NCBI GenBank assembly: GCA_009843785.1
Contig: VYCT01000331.1
Span: forward strand, 1 to 44,279
DNA from: Candidatus Poribacteria bacterium
GTDB taxonomy: Bacteria; Poribacteria; WGA-4E; WGA-3G
DNA length: 44,279 bases
Reading direction: 5' to 3'
Shown here piece after piece: positions 25,723 to 33,734 of the stretch (position 1 is its first letter; every line of letters starts with the position of its first letter). The notes under the pieces are model-generated. The model was not told where the DNA came from. It saw nothing but the letters and a program-made list of their open reading frames with translations, and did not search any database. A program made the translations under genes and the position numbers.

Positions 25723-26616
25723 ATGCCACGCATTGACGCGCATTTGCACGTATTCACGAGAGCCTCCTCCGAGTTTCCGAGGGAGATATCAGACGTTTGG
25801 CCCGCGGAGCGGGAAGAGCCTGTCGAAAAGCTCTTAGACGAGATGGAAAAACATCAGATTGATCAGGCAGTGCTTGTCCAAATGGCAGGCGCGAGCATAG
25901 CGAACCATCGTTACTTGCTGCAGTGTCTCAAAGAATATCCAAACCGATTTTTAGGAATTGGATTGGTCCCAGAAGGGCATCCGAACCCTGTTGACCACAT
26001 GGCGGAACTCACAGATAACACAGGAATTATCGGATTCCGGTTTTCTACGTTTGGGGGCCCACGTGATATTTTTGCGAAGATGGATGTCCGCGAGTTCGCG
26101 GCATATCCGATTTGGAAGTGCGCTGCTGAACGAGATTATGTTTTGTGGCTCTATCCGAACGCTATCAATGCCCACCTCCTGCCATACCTCATACAAGCAT
26201 TCCCGCAGGTGCGCGTTGTGCTGAATCATCTCGCCGTGTGTCCAGGAAAAGGCAAATTCAGTTGGGACGCATTCGGGAGACCTCAAATACAGGTGACAGG
26301 TTACAACCTCACTATGCACACCACTTATCGACTCGCGCGCTTTGAAAATGTTAATGTACATCTCTCTGGTCAGTATGCTTTTAGCACGGAAGAGTTCCCC
26401 TATAAAGATTTAGCGGGATGGCACAGCGGACTTCTGAGCGGCTTTGGCGCGAAACGATTGATGTGGGCAACGGATTTTCCATGGATATTGGAAGAACCGG
26501 GTTACGGTAAACTTACCACAGTTATAGAAGAATTACTACCAAACCTATCTGAAGCGGAGTTAGCAGACATTATGGGTGGGAATGCGAAACGGATTTTACG
26601 TTTTCCTGACTTGTAA
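25723..26616 (+). CDS. amidohydrolase-2 family TIM-barrel metal hydrolase
   Basis: This 297-residue protein begins with the metal-binding HxH (RIDAHLHVF, His7 and His9), continues with a barrel containing VVLNHLAVCPG (metal or catalytic His) and WATDFPW near 250 (catalytic Asp), and ends with NAKRIL. These are the marks of the ACMSD/lactonase-like amidohydrolase-2 family (hydrolysis or decarboxylation of cyclic or carboxylate substrates). A good AAAGGAGAGG site precedes it. It is probably co-transcribed with the PhyH gene. Confidence 0.87.
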   Translation: MPRIDAHLHVFTRASSEFPREISDVWPAEREEPVEKLLDEMEKHQIDQAVLVQMAGASIANHRYLLQCLKEYPNRFLGIGLVPEGHPNPVDHMAELTDNTGIIGFRFSTFGGPRDIFAKMDVREFAAYPIWKCAAERDYVLWLYPNAINAHLLPYLIQAFPQVRVVLNHLAVCPGKGKFSWDAFGRPQIQVTGYNLTMHTTYRLARFENVNVHLSGQYAFSTEEFPYKDLAGWHSGLLSGFGAKRLMWATDFPWILEEPGYGKLTTVIEELLPNLSEAELADIMGGNAKRILRFPDL

Positions 26617-26632
26617 GGTATTGGAACTGACG

Positions 26633-26656
26633 AAAAGCAATTTAGAATCTGCTTTT
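26633..26656. terminator. possible bidirectional terminator between convergent genes
   Basis: AAAAGCA (26633-26639) pairs with TGCTTTT (26650-26656) around a 10-base loop. It lies just past the amidohydrolase stop and overlaps the end of yraN on the other strand. The stem is short, so this is weak. Confidence 0.3.
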
Positions 26657-27028
26657 GGCTTGAAATTCAAACGCACTCTCAATCTGTTCAAGCTTTAATA
26701 ACGCAAGCTGCGGAGACAAATGAATCGCGATGACATCAAAACGACAGGGCGCGTCAAAGAGGTTCTTGGCTTGTAGATATGCTAAAGCGACTTTGGAAAT
26801 CTGTCGCTGTTTTTGGGTCGTTACAGCCGTTTGGGGTAACCCGAATTTGAGACTGCGTCGCGTCTTAACTTCCACAAAAACGATAAAATCGCCATCTCGT
26901 GCGATAAGATCAATCTCACCGCGGACGGCTCGGTAATTCCGTTCAAGGATTTTATACCCGCGCGCTTTGAGATGTGCAACTGCTAACGACTCACCGGTCT
27001 TTGCGATGTCCAAACGTGAATATTCCAT
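26642..27028 (-). CDS. yraN: UPF0102 (YraN) family endonuclease-like protein
   Basis: A 128-residue protein with the UPF0102 PD-(D/E)xK-like core: GESLAVAHLKARGYKILERN (13-32), GEIDLIARDGDFIVFVEVKTR (the E..D..ExK pattern, 37-57) and an FDVIAIHL strand. The family is widespread and often lies next to rnhB. Its role is thought to be in DNA processing, with poor experimental definition. It is separated from rnhB by a small inverted-repeat element, but the order rplS-rnhB-yraN is the conserved one. Confidence 0.9.
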   Translation of the reverse strand: MEYSRLDIAKTGESLAVAHLKARGYKILERNYRAVRGEIDLIARDGDFIVFVEVKTRRSLKFGLPQTAVTTQKQRQISKVALAYLQAKNLFDAPCRFDVIAIHLSPQLALLKLEQIESAFEFQAKSRF

Positions 27029-27050
27029 TTGCCCTTTTCCTTTCTAAGCT

Positions 27051-27190
27051 GTGTGTGTTATAGTAAAGCCCATAATTATTTGGACGCGCGATTGATCGTA
27101 GGGACTGGGGAACCCAGCCCCTACGATCAGGCAATGTGGGTTGCTATTGTGGTGTGTCAATTTGTTTTCGTGCTTTACTATAAAACACGC
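27051..27190. mobile_element. MITE-like element with terminal inverted repeats
   Basis: The ends 27051-27069 (GTGTGTGTTATAGTAAAGC) and 27172-27190 are inverted copies matching at 17 of 19 bases, the inner 12 perfectly. Inside is a strong hairpin at 27094-27128 with 16-base arms (GATCGTAGGG.CTGGG, one mismatch) and a 3-base loop. It encodes nothing convincing and sits between rnhB and yraN. The 140-base size and structure suggest a non-autonomous element. No target-site duplication is obvious. Confidence 0.55.
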
Positions 27191-27203
27191 AAGCGTCCTC
27201 ATT

Positions 27204-27797
27204 CTAATCATCCGAAAGCAGCTTAAAGGTGTGTCGATGAATATCGGAGGCACCAAACTGAGCAATTGCATGTCGATGCTGTGATGTAGGATAACCTTTG
27301 TGTTGGGAAAATCCGTAGTCAGGATAGGTGCGATCCAAGGCAATCATGCGTCTATCGCGGGTTGTCTTGGCAATAATAGAGGCAGCCGCAATAGAATAAC
27401 TTCGGCGATCGCCTTTCTTAATGGCTTCACCTTGGATATGTGTTACAGGAAAATTGATGCCGTCAACGAGGAGATAATCAGGTTGGGGGGTGAGTTTTTC
27501 TATGGCTTGCCGCATTGCCAATAGGGTCGCTTCAAGAACATTCAACTTGTCAACAAGGTGGTTATCCACGGCGCCAATCGCGACAGACACAGCGGCACTG
27601 TAAATTTCATCGGACAAACGGGCGCGTTGCTTCGGTGTTAACTGTTTTGAATCTTTCAAACCCTGGATATTGCAATTGATCGGTAAAATGACTGCGGCGG
27701 CAATGACGGGGCCAGCCAATGCCCCTCGGCCTGCCTCGTCAATGCCCGCAATCAGTCTATAACCGTTTTGTTGGCAAGTGCGTTCAAAAACGTCCAT
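27204..27797 (-). CDS. rnhB: ribonuclease HII
   Basis: The frame is open far upstream, across the rplS gene in another frame, but ATG 27797 (MDVFERTC) places the start 10 bases after the rplS stop and 13 codons before the family start. The 197-residue product has IAGIDEAGRGALAGPV (catalytic Asp and Glu), the DSKQLT motif, LLVDG (Asp) and the DRTYPDYGFSQHKGYPT region. It cuts RNA of RNA-DNA hybrids, including single ribonucleotides in DNA. It ends with HRHTFKLL as is typical. Confidence 0.93.
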   Translation of the reverse strand: MDVFERTCQQNGYRLIAGIDEAGRGALAGPVIAAAVILPINCNIQGLKDSKQLTPKQRARLSDEIYSAAVSVAIGAVDNHLVDKLNVLEATLLAMRQAIEKLTPQPDYLLVDGINFPVTHIQGEAIKKGDRRSYSIAAASIIAKTTRDRRMIALDRTYPDYGFSQHKGYPTSQHRHAIAQFGASDIHRHTFKLLSDD

Positions 27798-27807
27798 CTC
27801 TATCAGG

Positions 27808-28152
27808 TTATTGTCTGCGTTCTCTGACGCGGGCGGCTCTACCGGTACGCTCGCGTAAGTAATACAACTTCGCTCGCCGGACGGCGCCGTATCGTACCAC
27901 CTGAATGCTTTCAATATTAGGTGAATGAAGAGGGAACGTCCTTTCACTGCCTGCCCCGAATGCAACACGTCGGACAGTAAAGGTTTCCCGGAGTCCACCG
28001 TGTGCGCGCCGGATAACAGTCCCTTCGTACGCCTGAATCCGTTCCTTCTGTCCTTCGCGGATACGTGTATTGACCTTAACAATATCCCCGGGACCAAACT
28101 CAGGAATATCGCTTTTCATATATTGATTCTCAAAAGATTCGATCAAATTCAT
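27808..28152 (-). CDS. rplS: 50S ribosomal protein L19
   Basis: A 114-residue protein with the L19 pattern: [16 protein letters not shown]-like opening ([11 protein letters not shown]), [16 protein letters not shown], a [22 protein letters not shown] block, and a basic tail ([20 protein letters not shown]). It sits at the subunit interface of the ribosome. GGAGAAG lies upstream. Its place between trmD and rnhB is the conserved one. Confidence 0.95.
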   Translation of the reverse strand: MNLIESFENQYMKSDIPEFGPGDIVKVNTRIREGQKERIQAYEGTVIRRAHGGLRETFTVRRVAFGAGSERTFPLHSPNIESIQVVRYGAVRRAKLYYLRERTGRAARVRERRQ

Positions 28153-28228
28153 CTTTACTTCTCCTTTTCGCTAAGGTATAAAATCGATTTTATGATTCGG
28201 TATAAATTCAAAATACACTATTTTTGCT

Positions 28229-28957
28229 TTACTCCGCTAACCCCGCCGCTTTAAGTATTGCGCTATCTTCCTCGCTGAGTTCTAGTTTCTGGAGTAAATC
28301 TGGACGCTGTTCCGCTGTGCGTTTGAGTGCCTCGGCATACCGCCACTTTTCAATATTTTCATGATGTCCGCTCACGAGTACCTCAGGAACATGCATGCCA
28401 GCAAACTCCGCAGGGCGTGTGTAGTGCGGATGGTCAAGCAATTCCTGACTGAATGAATCGACGTGTGCAGACTCGTAATCTCCAAGTGCACCCGGCAGTA
28501 CACGCCCAATAGCATCAATCAAAACAAGGGCTGCAATTTCGCCACCGCTCAAGACATAATCGCCGATGGAAAGTTCAGTCGTTACCAATCGGTCACGCAC
28601 CCGTTCATCAACCCCTTTGTAGCGCCCGCATAAAAGCACGAGATGTGTTTCCAAAGAAAGCGATTCCGCGACCCCTTGGGTCAAAGGTGTACCTTGAGGG
28701 GTCAGGTATATAATATGTGCCGTTTTTCCCGAGTTCAGTGCTGCAACCGCCGCGAAAATAGGCTCAGGTTTAAGAATCATTCCCGCGCCGCCACCATAAG
28801 GATAGTCATCAACTGACTTATGTTTATCAGTTGCCCAATCGCGAAGGTTATAAAGATTAACGGTGAGTTTATCCGCCTCCTGAACACGTTTGAGGATTCC
28901 GGTCTCTAACGCCGGTGCGATTATCTCTGGAAATAGGGCGAGCACATCGATTTTCAT
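28229..28957 (-). CDS. trmD: tRNA (guanine-37-N1)-methyltransferase
   Basis: ATG 28957 (MKIDVLALFPE) is the family start; the frame upstream to 28987 looks unrelated. Motifs of the SPOUT trefoil knot are present: YGGGAGMILKPEP near 53-65, LLCGRYKGVDERV near 108-120 and SIGDYVLSGGE near 131-141. It methylates G37 of tRNAs to prevent frameshifting. The tail (SEEDSAILKAAGLAE) is slightly long. Upstream, where rimM usually lies, is only a palindromic repeat. Confidence 0.94.
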   Translation of the reverse strand: MKIDVLALFPEIIAPALETGILKRVQEADKLTVNLYNLRDWATDKHKSVDDYPYGGGAGMILKPEPIFAAVAALNSGKTAHIIYLTPQGTPLTQGVAESLSLETHLVLLCGRYKGVDERVRDRLVTTELSIGDYVLSGGEIAALVLIDAIGRVLPGALGDYESAHVDSFSQELLDHPHYTRPAEFAGMHVPEVLVSGHHENIEKWRYAEALKRTAEQRPDLLQKLELSEEDSAILKAAGLAE

Positions 28958-28985
28958 TTTTATTGGCTTTCGGTTTTCGGAAACC

Positions 28986-29063
28986 ATCAGCCATCAGTTC
29001 AAGACGGATATGATAGTTCTGGAGAAATATCCAAGCAGAAACCCGTCTTTTCTGACTGCTGAT
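28986..29063. repeat. palindromic intergenic element in the usual place of rimM
   Basis: Inverted arms ATCAGCCATCAGTTCAAGACGG (28986-29007) and its near-complement at 29043-29063 enclose about 35 bases. The arms carry the TCAGC heptamers seen at 7.85 and 31.5 kb. No rimM-like coding frame exists in the 144 bases between the khpA and trmD starts. Confidence 0.6.
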
Positions 29064-29101
29064 TGCTGAAAGGAAAACCTGAAAGATGACCGTCCTGACC
29101 G

Positions 29102-29365
29102 CTATTCTTCGATCGACACATCCGGCCTCGGTTCATCAATCAACTCAAGAATCACCTTTTTATTTGCTCGCAATCCGGCGGTATAAAGGACACTCCTAAT
29201 GGCTTTCAGTGTTCGTCCGTATCTACCGATGATTTTCCCCAAATCTTCCTCTGTGACAGTCAGTTCAATAATAACCACCGTTTCGCCAGTTACTTCCCGA
29301 ACCACCACCTCGTCAGGATAATCAACGAGAGATTTCACGATGTATTCAATCAAATCTTTGAACAT
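29102..29365 (-). CDS. khpA: KH-domain RNA-binding protein KhpA (YlqC)
   Basis: An 87-residue single-KH protein. The start LIEYIVKSLVDYPDEVVVRE and the RNA-binding loop IIGRYGRTLKAIRSVL (GRYG, 46-49) are diagnostic, followed by KKVILELID. In other bacteria it pairs with KhpB and binds many RNAs. It sits between rpsP and trmD as in many genomes. Ribosome binding is ordinary. Confidence 0.92.
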   Translation of the reverse strand: MFKDLIEYIVKSLVDYPDEVVVREVTGETVVIIELTVTEEDLGKIIGRYGRTLKAIRSVLYTAGLRANKKVILELIDEPRPDVSIEE

Positions 29366-29430
29366 AGTTCACTTTCGGATTTCAGTAGATATGCCCACCG
29401 CCTGTATTTCCAGTACCTGTCAAGCAGGTG

Positions 29431-29841
29431 CTATTCTTCTTCATCGGCGGATTCGTCGGATGTTTCTTCAGTCAGCAGGGTATCTGCTTCAGGTGCTGTT
29501 TCTTGTGCTTCGGTAGGTTCGGTATCATCCGTTTTTTCGGCTTCATCGGCGGTTTCAGTTCCGGGCATCGGTTTCCCCAACTTTTCGTATTCAAATTTCA
29601 TCAAAATTCCACTTTTGGAGAGTAAACGTTTTGCCGTATCCGAGGGCTGCGCGCCGCGCCTCAACCATTTCAAAGCTTTCTCTTCATCAATGAAAACATC
29701 TGCGGGATCCGTTAACGGATTGTAATGGCCGAGACGTTCTAAAAACACGCCATCTCTCTGCGCTCGTGCGTCAGCTGCGACGAGCCGATAAAAAGGACGT
29801 TTCTTTCTACCGTGTCGTTGTAATCTAATTCTAACTGCCAA
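29431..29841 (-). CDS. rpsP: 30S ribosomal protein S16 with acidic C-terminal extension
   Basis: Residues 1 to about 85 are standard S16 ([46 protein letters not shown]). About 45 extra residues follow, nearly all E, D, T and A, with no counterpart in short S16 proteins. Similar low-complexity tails occur on S16 in some phyla, but this one is strongly acidic, which is odd for an RNA-binding protein. It is in the ffh-rpsP-khpA order with a 55-base gap to ffh. Confidence 0.94.
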   Translation of the reverse strand: MAVRIRLQRHGRKKRPFYRLVAADARAQRDGVFLERLGHYNPLTDPADVFIDEEKALKWLRRGAQPSDTAKRLLSKSGILMKFEYEKLGKPMPGTETADEAEKTDDTEPTEAQETAPEADTLLTEETSDESADEEE

Positions 29842-29896
29842 AAAATACCTCCTAATGGTATCTGTGCCGCTTTTTTTTATAGACAGGCGTTCTCAC

Positions 29897-31318
29897 CTAT
29901 CGCTGTTTGCGGCGTTTGCGCTTCCGGGGCTTTCGTGATGCCTTCCGCTTCGGACGCGGCATCGCGTCTATTTTCCGCCCCATCTTTTTGTTTAAAGATG
30001 CTCCCATTTGCGGCATTGCCATTGCCGCTTGCTGGTTTAACATACGGTTCATCATCTGGAGCTGTGAAACCAGCATATTTATCTGATTTACGGTCGTGCC
30101 GCTACCTTTGGAAATACGGAGTTTTCGACTTCTATCTAACAGTCGAGGGTTCTTTCGTTCCTCAAGCGTCATTGATTGGATGATCGCTTTTGCGGTTCGC
30201 AAATGGCTCTCGTCAGGTGTAAGGTTCTGGACAGGCAACTGGTTCTTAAAGGGCATTAGATCCATTAATTGGTCCAAAGGTCCCATATTTTTCAGCTGCT
30301 CAAGTTGTGTAAGAAAATCGTTAAAATCGAGTCCTTTGTTTTCTACGAGTTTACGCTCAAGTTCCTTCGCCTGATCTTCGGTGAAGACTTCCTCCGCCTT
30401 TTCAAGCAGCGTTTGGAAATCGCCTTGTCCGAGGATCCGAGAAGACATCCGCTCTGGATGAAATTCTTCAAGGGAGGCTGCCTCAATCTTCTCACCGACA
30501 CCGATGAATTTAATTGGTTTTTCTGTGATGTGCCGAATCGAAAGTGCTGCACCGCCGCGGGCGTCTCCATCCATTTTCGTCAGGATAACACCGTCAATGT
30601 CCAAGTCGTTGTTGAAGTTCTCTGCTACATTTACGGCATCTTGTCCGGTCATTGCATCAACGATGAGCAAAATTTCAGAGGGGTTGACCTGCGCTCTAAT
30701 CTGCCGAAGTTCACCCATCAATTCATCATCAACATGCAAACGTCCCGCGGTATCAATAATAACGCAGTTATGTCCGTGTGCGAAAGCCTCCTTGACAGCA
30801 GCCGCCGCGATCTCGACTGGGGAAACGTCTGTTCCCATTGAAAACACGGGTGTTTCCGTCTGTTCACCGAGCACTTGTAACTGCTTAATAGCGGCGGGTC
30901 GATATACATCGGCGGCAACGAGGAGCGGCTTCCGTCCCTCTTTGCGGAATCTAAGGGCTAACTTCGCTGCCACGGTGGTTTTACCGGCACCTTGTAAGCC
31001 GACAAGCATCACCACTGTCGGACCGTTGGGCGCGATTTGAATTTTTTCGGCCCTGTTGCCCATCAATTGGGTCAGTTCTTCGCCGATAATTCGGGCGATC
31101 TGCAACTCAGGCGTAAGGCTGCCTAACACCTCTTGACCGAGGGCGCGTACCTTAATCCGCTCTATAAATTCACGTGTGACTTTATAGTTAACATCTGCCT
31201 CCAGAAAAGCGCGTCGCACCTCACGCAAGGTGTCAGAGATATTGTTCTCTGTGAGTTTCCCTTGCCCTTTGAGTTTTTTGAAAGTGCTTTGCAACCTATC
31301 GTTTAAACTCTCAAACAT
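29897..31318 (-). CDS. ffh: signal recognition particle GTPase Ffh (SRP54)
   Basis: A 473-residue protein with the helical N domain (MFESLNDRLQSTFKKLKG), the GTPase G domain (G1 GLQGAGKTT near 108-116; DTAGR near 189-193; TKMDGDARGGAALS near 247-260) and the methionine-rich M domain (QINMLVSQLQMMNRMLNQ), which binds signal peptides and SRP RNA. It targets ribosomes making membrane proteins to FtsY. The last 30 residues form a very basic tail (KRKASRKPRKRKRRKQR) beyond the M domain. It heads the operon downstream of a perfect-consensus promoter. Confidence 0.95.
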   Translation of the reverse strand: MFESLNDRLQSTFKKLKGQGKLTENNISDTLREVRRAFLEADVNYKVTREFIERIKVRALGQEVLGSLTPELQIARIIGEELTQLMGNRAEKIQIAPNGPTVVMLVGLQGAGKTTVAAKLALRFRKEGRKPLLVAADVYRPAAIKQLQVLGEQTETPVFSMGTDVSPVEIAAAAVKEAFAHGHNCVIIDTAGRLHVDDELMGELRQIRAQVNPSEILLIVDAMTGQDAVNVAENFNNDLDIDGVILTKMDGDARGGAALSIRHITEKPIKFIGVGEKIEAASLEEFHPERMSSRILGQGDFQTLLEKAEEVFTEDQAKELERKLVENKGLDFNDFLTQLEQLKNMGPLDQLMDLMPFKNQLPVQNLTPDESHLRTAKAIIQSMTLEERKNPRLLDRSRKLRISKGSGTTVNQINMLVSQLQMMNRMLNQQAAMAMPQMGASLNKKMGRKIDAMPRPKRKASRKPRKRKRRKQR

Positions 31319-31461
31319 GCTTTCTGTGTCCTTTTTCCGTAGGTGCGGTTATGCTCATGATTTCCGCTGGGTGCCTAAAATGTGCAATTGCCGATGTATC
31401 ATCTGCAGCTTTATGAAAATGCGAAGAAATGTGTAAAGACACACTAACCCCTAATTATACA

Positions 31462-31490
31462 ATTATAGCAAATTTAACTGCTGATGTCAA
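31462..31490 (-). promoter_or_regulatory. perfect-consensus sigma70-type promoter of the ffh operon
   Basis: On the minus strand, TTGACA (31490-31485), a 17-base spacer and TATAAT (31467-31462) match the sigma70 consensus at all 12 positions. Transcription would start near 31455 and cover ffh through at least rnhB. Strong constitutive expression fits ribosome and SRP genes. Confidence 0.8.
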
Positions 31491-31505
31491 ACTTTTTTTC
31501 AAGAA

Positions 31506-31542
31506 GCCGTCAGCCGTCAGCGGTTCGTAAACGTTACGACCG
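31506..31542. repeat. TCAGC-type repeat with hairpin
   Basis: Two tandem GCCGTCA units (31506-31519) run into a hairpin, CGGTTCGTAA (31521-31530), ACG loop, TTACGACCG (31534-31542), with one bulged T. It belongs with the repeats at 7.85 and 28.99-29.06 kb. Confidence 0.5.
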
Positions 31543-31658
31543 AAAAATCGTTTCTACAAGAAAGGTCCCACGATTGGAAGACCTAAATTGCGGAAAGCTG
31601 AATGGCTTTGGTTTCTTTGATACTTGACACGAATCCTTACCTATGGTAAAAATATAGC

Positions 31659-32750
31659 ATGAAAACAACAATTATGAAAAAACAACATAAGAAATTCACG
31701 CCTTATACCGTTCTAATTTTCCTGATCTGCGTTCTATCGGGATTCTATTGCGGATGCCAAGGCGAGATGTTCAATTTCAACATAGACGGTGCGAGTTTTG
31801 AAATTGTAGAGAAGTCCGGTGAACTGACCGAGAATGAGGTCTGGGACGGACGCATCTATATCACCAGCACCGTCGTGGTGCCGGAAGGTATAACATTGAC
31901 GATCCGTTCGGGAACTATTGTCGGTTTTGAACCGACGGATACACCGAGCGAACTTATCGTGCATGGCGAACTCTATGCCGAAGGATCACCAGAGCGTATG
32001 ATCGTCTTCGGTTCTTTAGGGAAACAACGGAAAAACGAACAATCACCAATAGCAAAGACAACGGCTTCTACATTTGCGACAAACCCCTCTGCCATGGGGA
32101 GACAGGGGGATACCGGCCCCAGCATTCCGAAAACTGTAGCAGCAGACCCGCCAAGAGCGGGAGATTGGGCAGGCATTCAGATTGAAGCCACAAGTCCAAA
32201 TAGTCGTCTAACATATTGCCGGATTCAACACGCGACTGTCGGGATCACTACTCGAACGGACGCAGTCCAAATCGAAAGCTGCCTTTTTAGCGAGAATAAT
32301 ACAGGCGTCCTTTGTGAAAGCACCACTCCGACGATTAGCCGCAACGAATTTAACAGGAACGGGATAGGCGCAAAATTACAGGGCAGTGCTTCACCGGAAG
32401 TCGAGTACAACGAATTCACCGCCAACGAATACGGAATTTCATGTGAAGATGACTCCCGACCGCGTATCCAGTATAATATCCTTCGTGCTAATTATCAGAA
32501 CGCGATTACTTGCTATTCGACTGCCTCCCCAGAAATCGTCTCTAACAACATCACAATGAACATCGGTTGGGCGGTCTATGATGGTGGTAGGCTCCGGGAC
32601 AATTTCATTCAAGGCAATAAACAGGTTGGACCTAATATAACAGAACTCGGCATCGGGACACAGAGCGATCAGTTTTACGGCGTAGAGGAATCATTTGAAC
32701 CGAGAAATTCTCCGGTGACAGAGGCTGGTGTGCCGCGAGAAAATTTCTAA
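31659..32750 (+). CDS. NosD-like right-handed beta-helix lipoprotein
   Basis: Starting at ATG 31659 (or ATG 31674), the protein has a basic N-terminus, a hydrophobic segment and a lipobox at FYCGC. After a jelly-roll-like start (VWDGRIYITSTVVVPEGITL) and a low-complexity insert (about 125-165), residues of about 185-320 form short repeats of the NosD/parallel beta-helix type: LTYCRIQHATVGI, IESCLFSENNTGV, ISRNEFNRNGIGA, VEYNEFTANEYGI, IQYNILRANYQNA, IVSNNITMNIGWA. These stack as helix rungs. It is probably anchored to a membrane facing the periplasm or surface and may bind polysaccharide. No enzyme active site was seen. Confidence 0.8.
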   Translation: MKTTIMKKQHKKFTPYTVLIFLICVLSGFYCGCQGEMFNFNIDGASFEIVEKSGELTENEVWDGRIYITSTVVVPEGITLTIRSGTIVGFEPTDTPSELIVHGELYAEGSPERMIVFGSLGKQRKNEQSPIAKTTASTFATNPSAMGRQGDTGPSIPKTVAADPPRAGDWAGIQIEATSPNSRLTYCRIQHATVGITTRTDAVQIESCLFSENNTGVLCESTTPTISRNEFNRNGIGAKLQGSASPEVEYNEFTANEYGISCEDDSRPRIQYNILRANYQNAITCYSTASPEIVSNNITMNIGWAVYDGGRLRDNFIQGNKQVGPNITELGIGTQSDQFYGVEESFEPRNSPVTEAGVPRENF

Positions 32751-32764
32751 TAGGAAATTGATAT

Positions 32765-33688
32765 ATGAGCCGCCTCAAAGCCTATCTTGACCTCATCCGC
32801 TATCCGCTCTTTGCGATTCCGATTGTCGCGACGCTTCCGGGTGCGCTCATCGCAAGTCAGGGCAAGCTCACGTCGCGTGTTGCGGTAGCATTGGTCATCG
32901 CGCTTTTTGGCTACTTCGCCGGGATGATAAAAAACGACTATTTCCATCACGAAACGGACAAGCAGACTAATCCAGAACGTCCACTGCCCTCTCAGCGACT
33001 GACCCCGCGACAAGCGATCATACCTGCGAGTGTGATCTATGGATTATGTGTTATCGGTGGTTTCCTGCTCAATCCGCAAACCGGTTTCCTTGTCATGGGG
33101 TTGGTCGCGATCTCGCATCTCTACAACGCTATTTTCAAAGCGAAAGGCATCTTAGGGAGCCTCACACTGCCTTTCGGAATTGGGTTCCTGAGTATCTTCG
33201 GCGCATTAGTCGTTAGCGGGACTGTGCCCCGTTTGGTGTGGTACGCCTTCGCTGCGACGACGCTTTACGATTTAGGCACACATATCACAACGACGTTCAA
33301 AGACATTTCACGCGACGAACACCTCGGCATCTTAACGACACCGCTTCAGATTGGGATCCGTCCGGCACTCTGGGTCTCTGCGGTTGCAACGATACTGGCT
33401 TTTGCTATCGCACTTTTACCATACTGGCTGGAGCCAGATATTCAGAGGTCTTATATTGTTTGGGTGATTTTGGGTGTCGTTGCCACTGTTAGCACCCGTA
33501 TCTCACTCTATGTGGAACCCAACGAGAAAAACGGTTATTTCGCACTGAAGGGTTCGATGGTGGGGTCTATTCTCTTTTTTCCCTGCCTTATCGGCGCGCA
33601 GGTCTCTATCGTTATTTCCGCAGCGGTCATTCTGCCGTTGCTATTGATTACACTGTTTCTGTTAAAAACGACGCGCCAAGAGGTTTAA
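32765..33688 (+). CDS. UbiA-family prenyltransferase
   Basis: A 307-residue polytopic membrane protein with about 8-9 hydrophobic segments. The first Asp-rich motif is KNDYFHHETDKQTNPERPLP (about 58-77), with the NPERPLP ending typical of UbiA relatives. The second is THITTTFKDISRDEHLG (about 180-196). These bind prenyl diphosphate through Mg2+. It transfers a prenyl chain to an aromatic or sugar-type acceptor in the membrane; the acceptor is unknown. It starts 14 bases after the beta-helix gene, so co-transcription is likely. Confidence 0.87.
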   Translation: MSRLKAYLDLIRYPLFAIPIVATLPGALIASQGKLTSRVAVALVIALFGYFAGMIKNDYFHHETDKQTNPERPLPSQRLTPRQAIIPASVIYGLCVIGGFLLNPQTGFLVMGLVAISHLYNAIFKAKGILGSLTLPFGIGFLSIFGALVVSGTVPRLVWYAFAATTLYDLGTHITTTFKDISRDEHLGILTTPLQIGIRPALWVSAVATILAFAIALLPYWLEPDIQRSYIVWVILGVVATVSTRISLYVEPNEKNGYFALKGSMVGSILFFPCLIGAQVSIVISAAVILPLLLITLFLLKTTRQEV

Positions 33689-33734
33689 GGCGCGATTTTA
33701 TCTAAGACGCATTAAAGGAGACAAATTATCAGAT

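Larger units (their letters stand above)
31319..31658. other. divergent intergenic region between ffh and the beta-helix lipoprotein
   Basis: A 340-base gap without a convincing gene. It holds the ffh promoter (31462-31490), a leader of about 137 bases before ffh, and a TCAGC-type repeat with a hairpin (31506-31542). No SRP RNA or tRNA was recognised here. No promoter could be fixed for the plus-strand gene at 31659. Confidence 0.5.

Noticed and set aside
31319-31658. SRP RNA or tRNA gene next to ffh
   Set aside because: No GGTTCGA-type tRNA arm or SRP Alu/S-domain tetraloop pattern was found on either strand.
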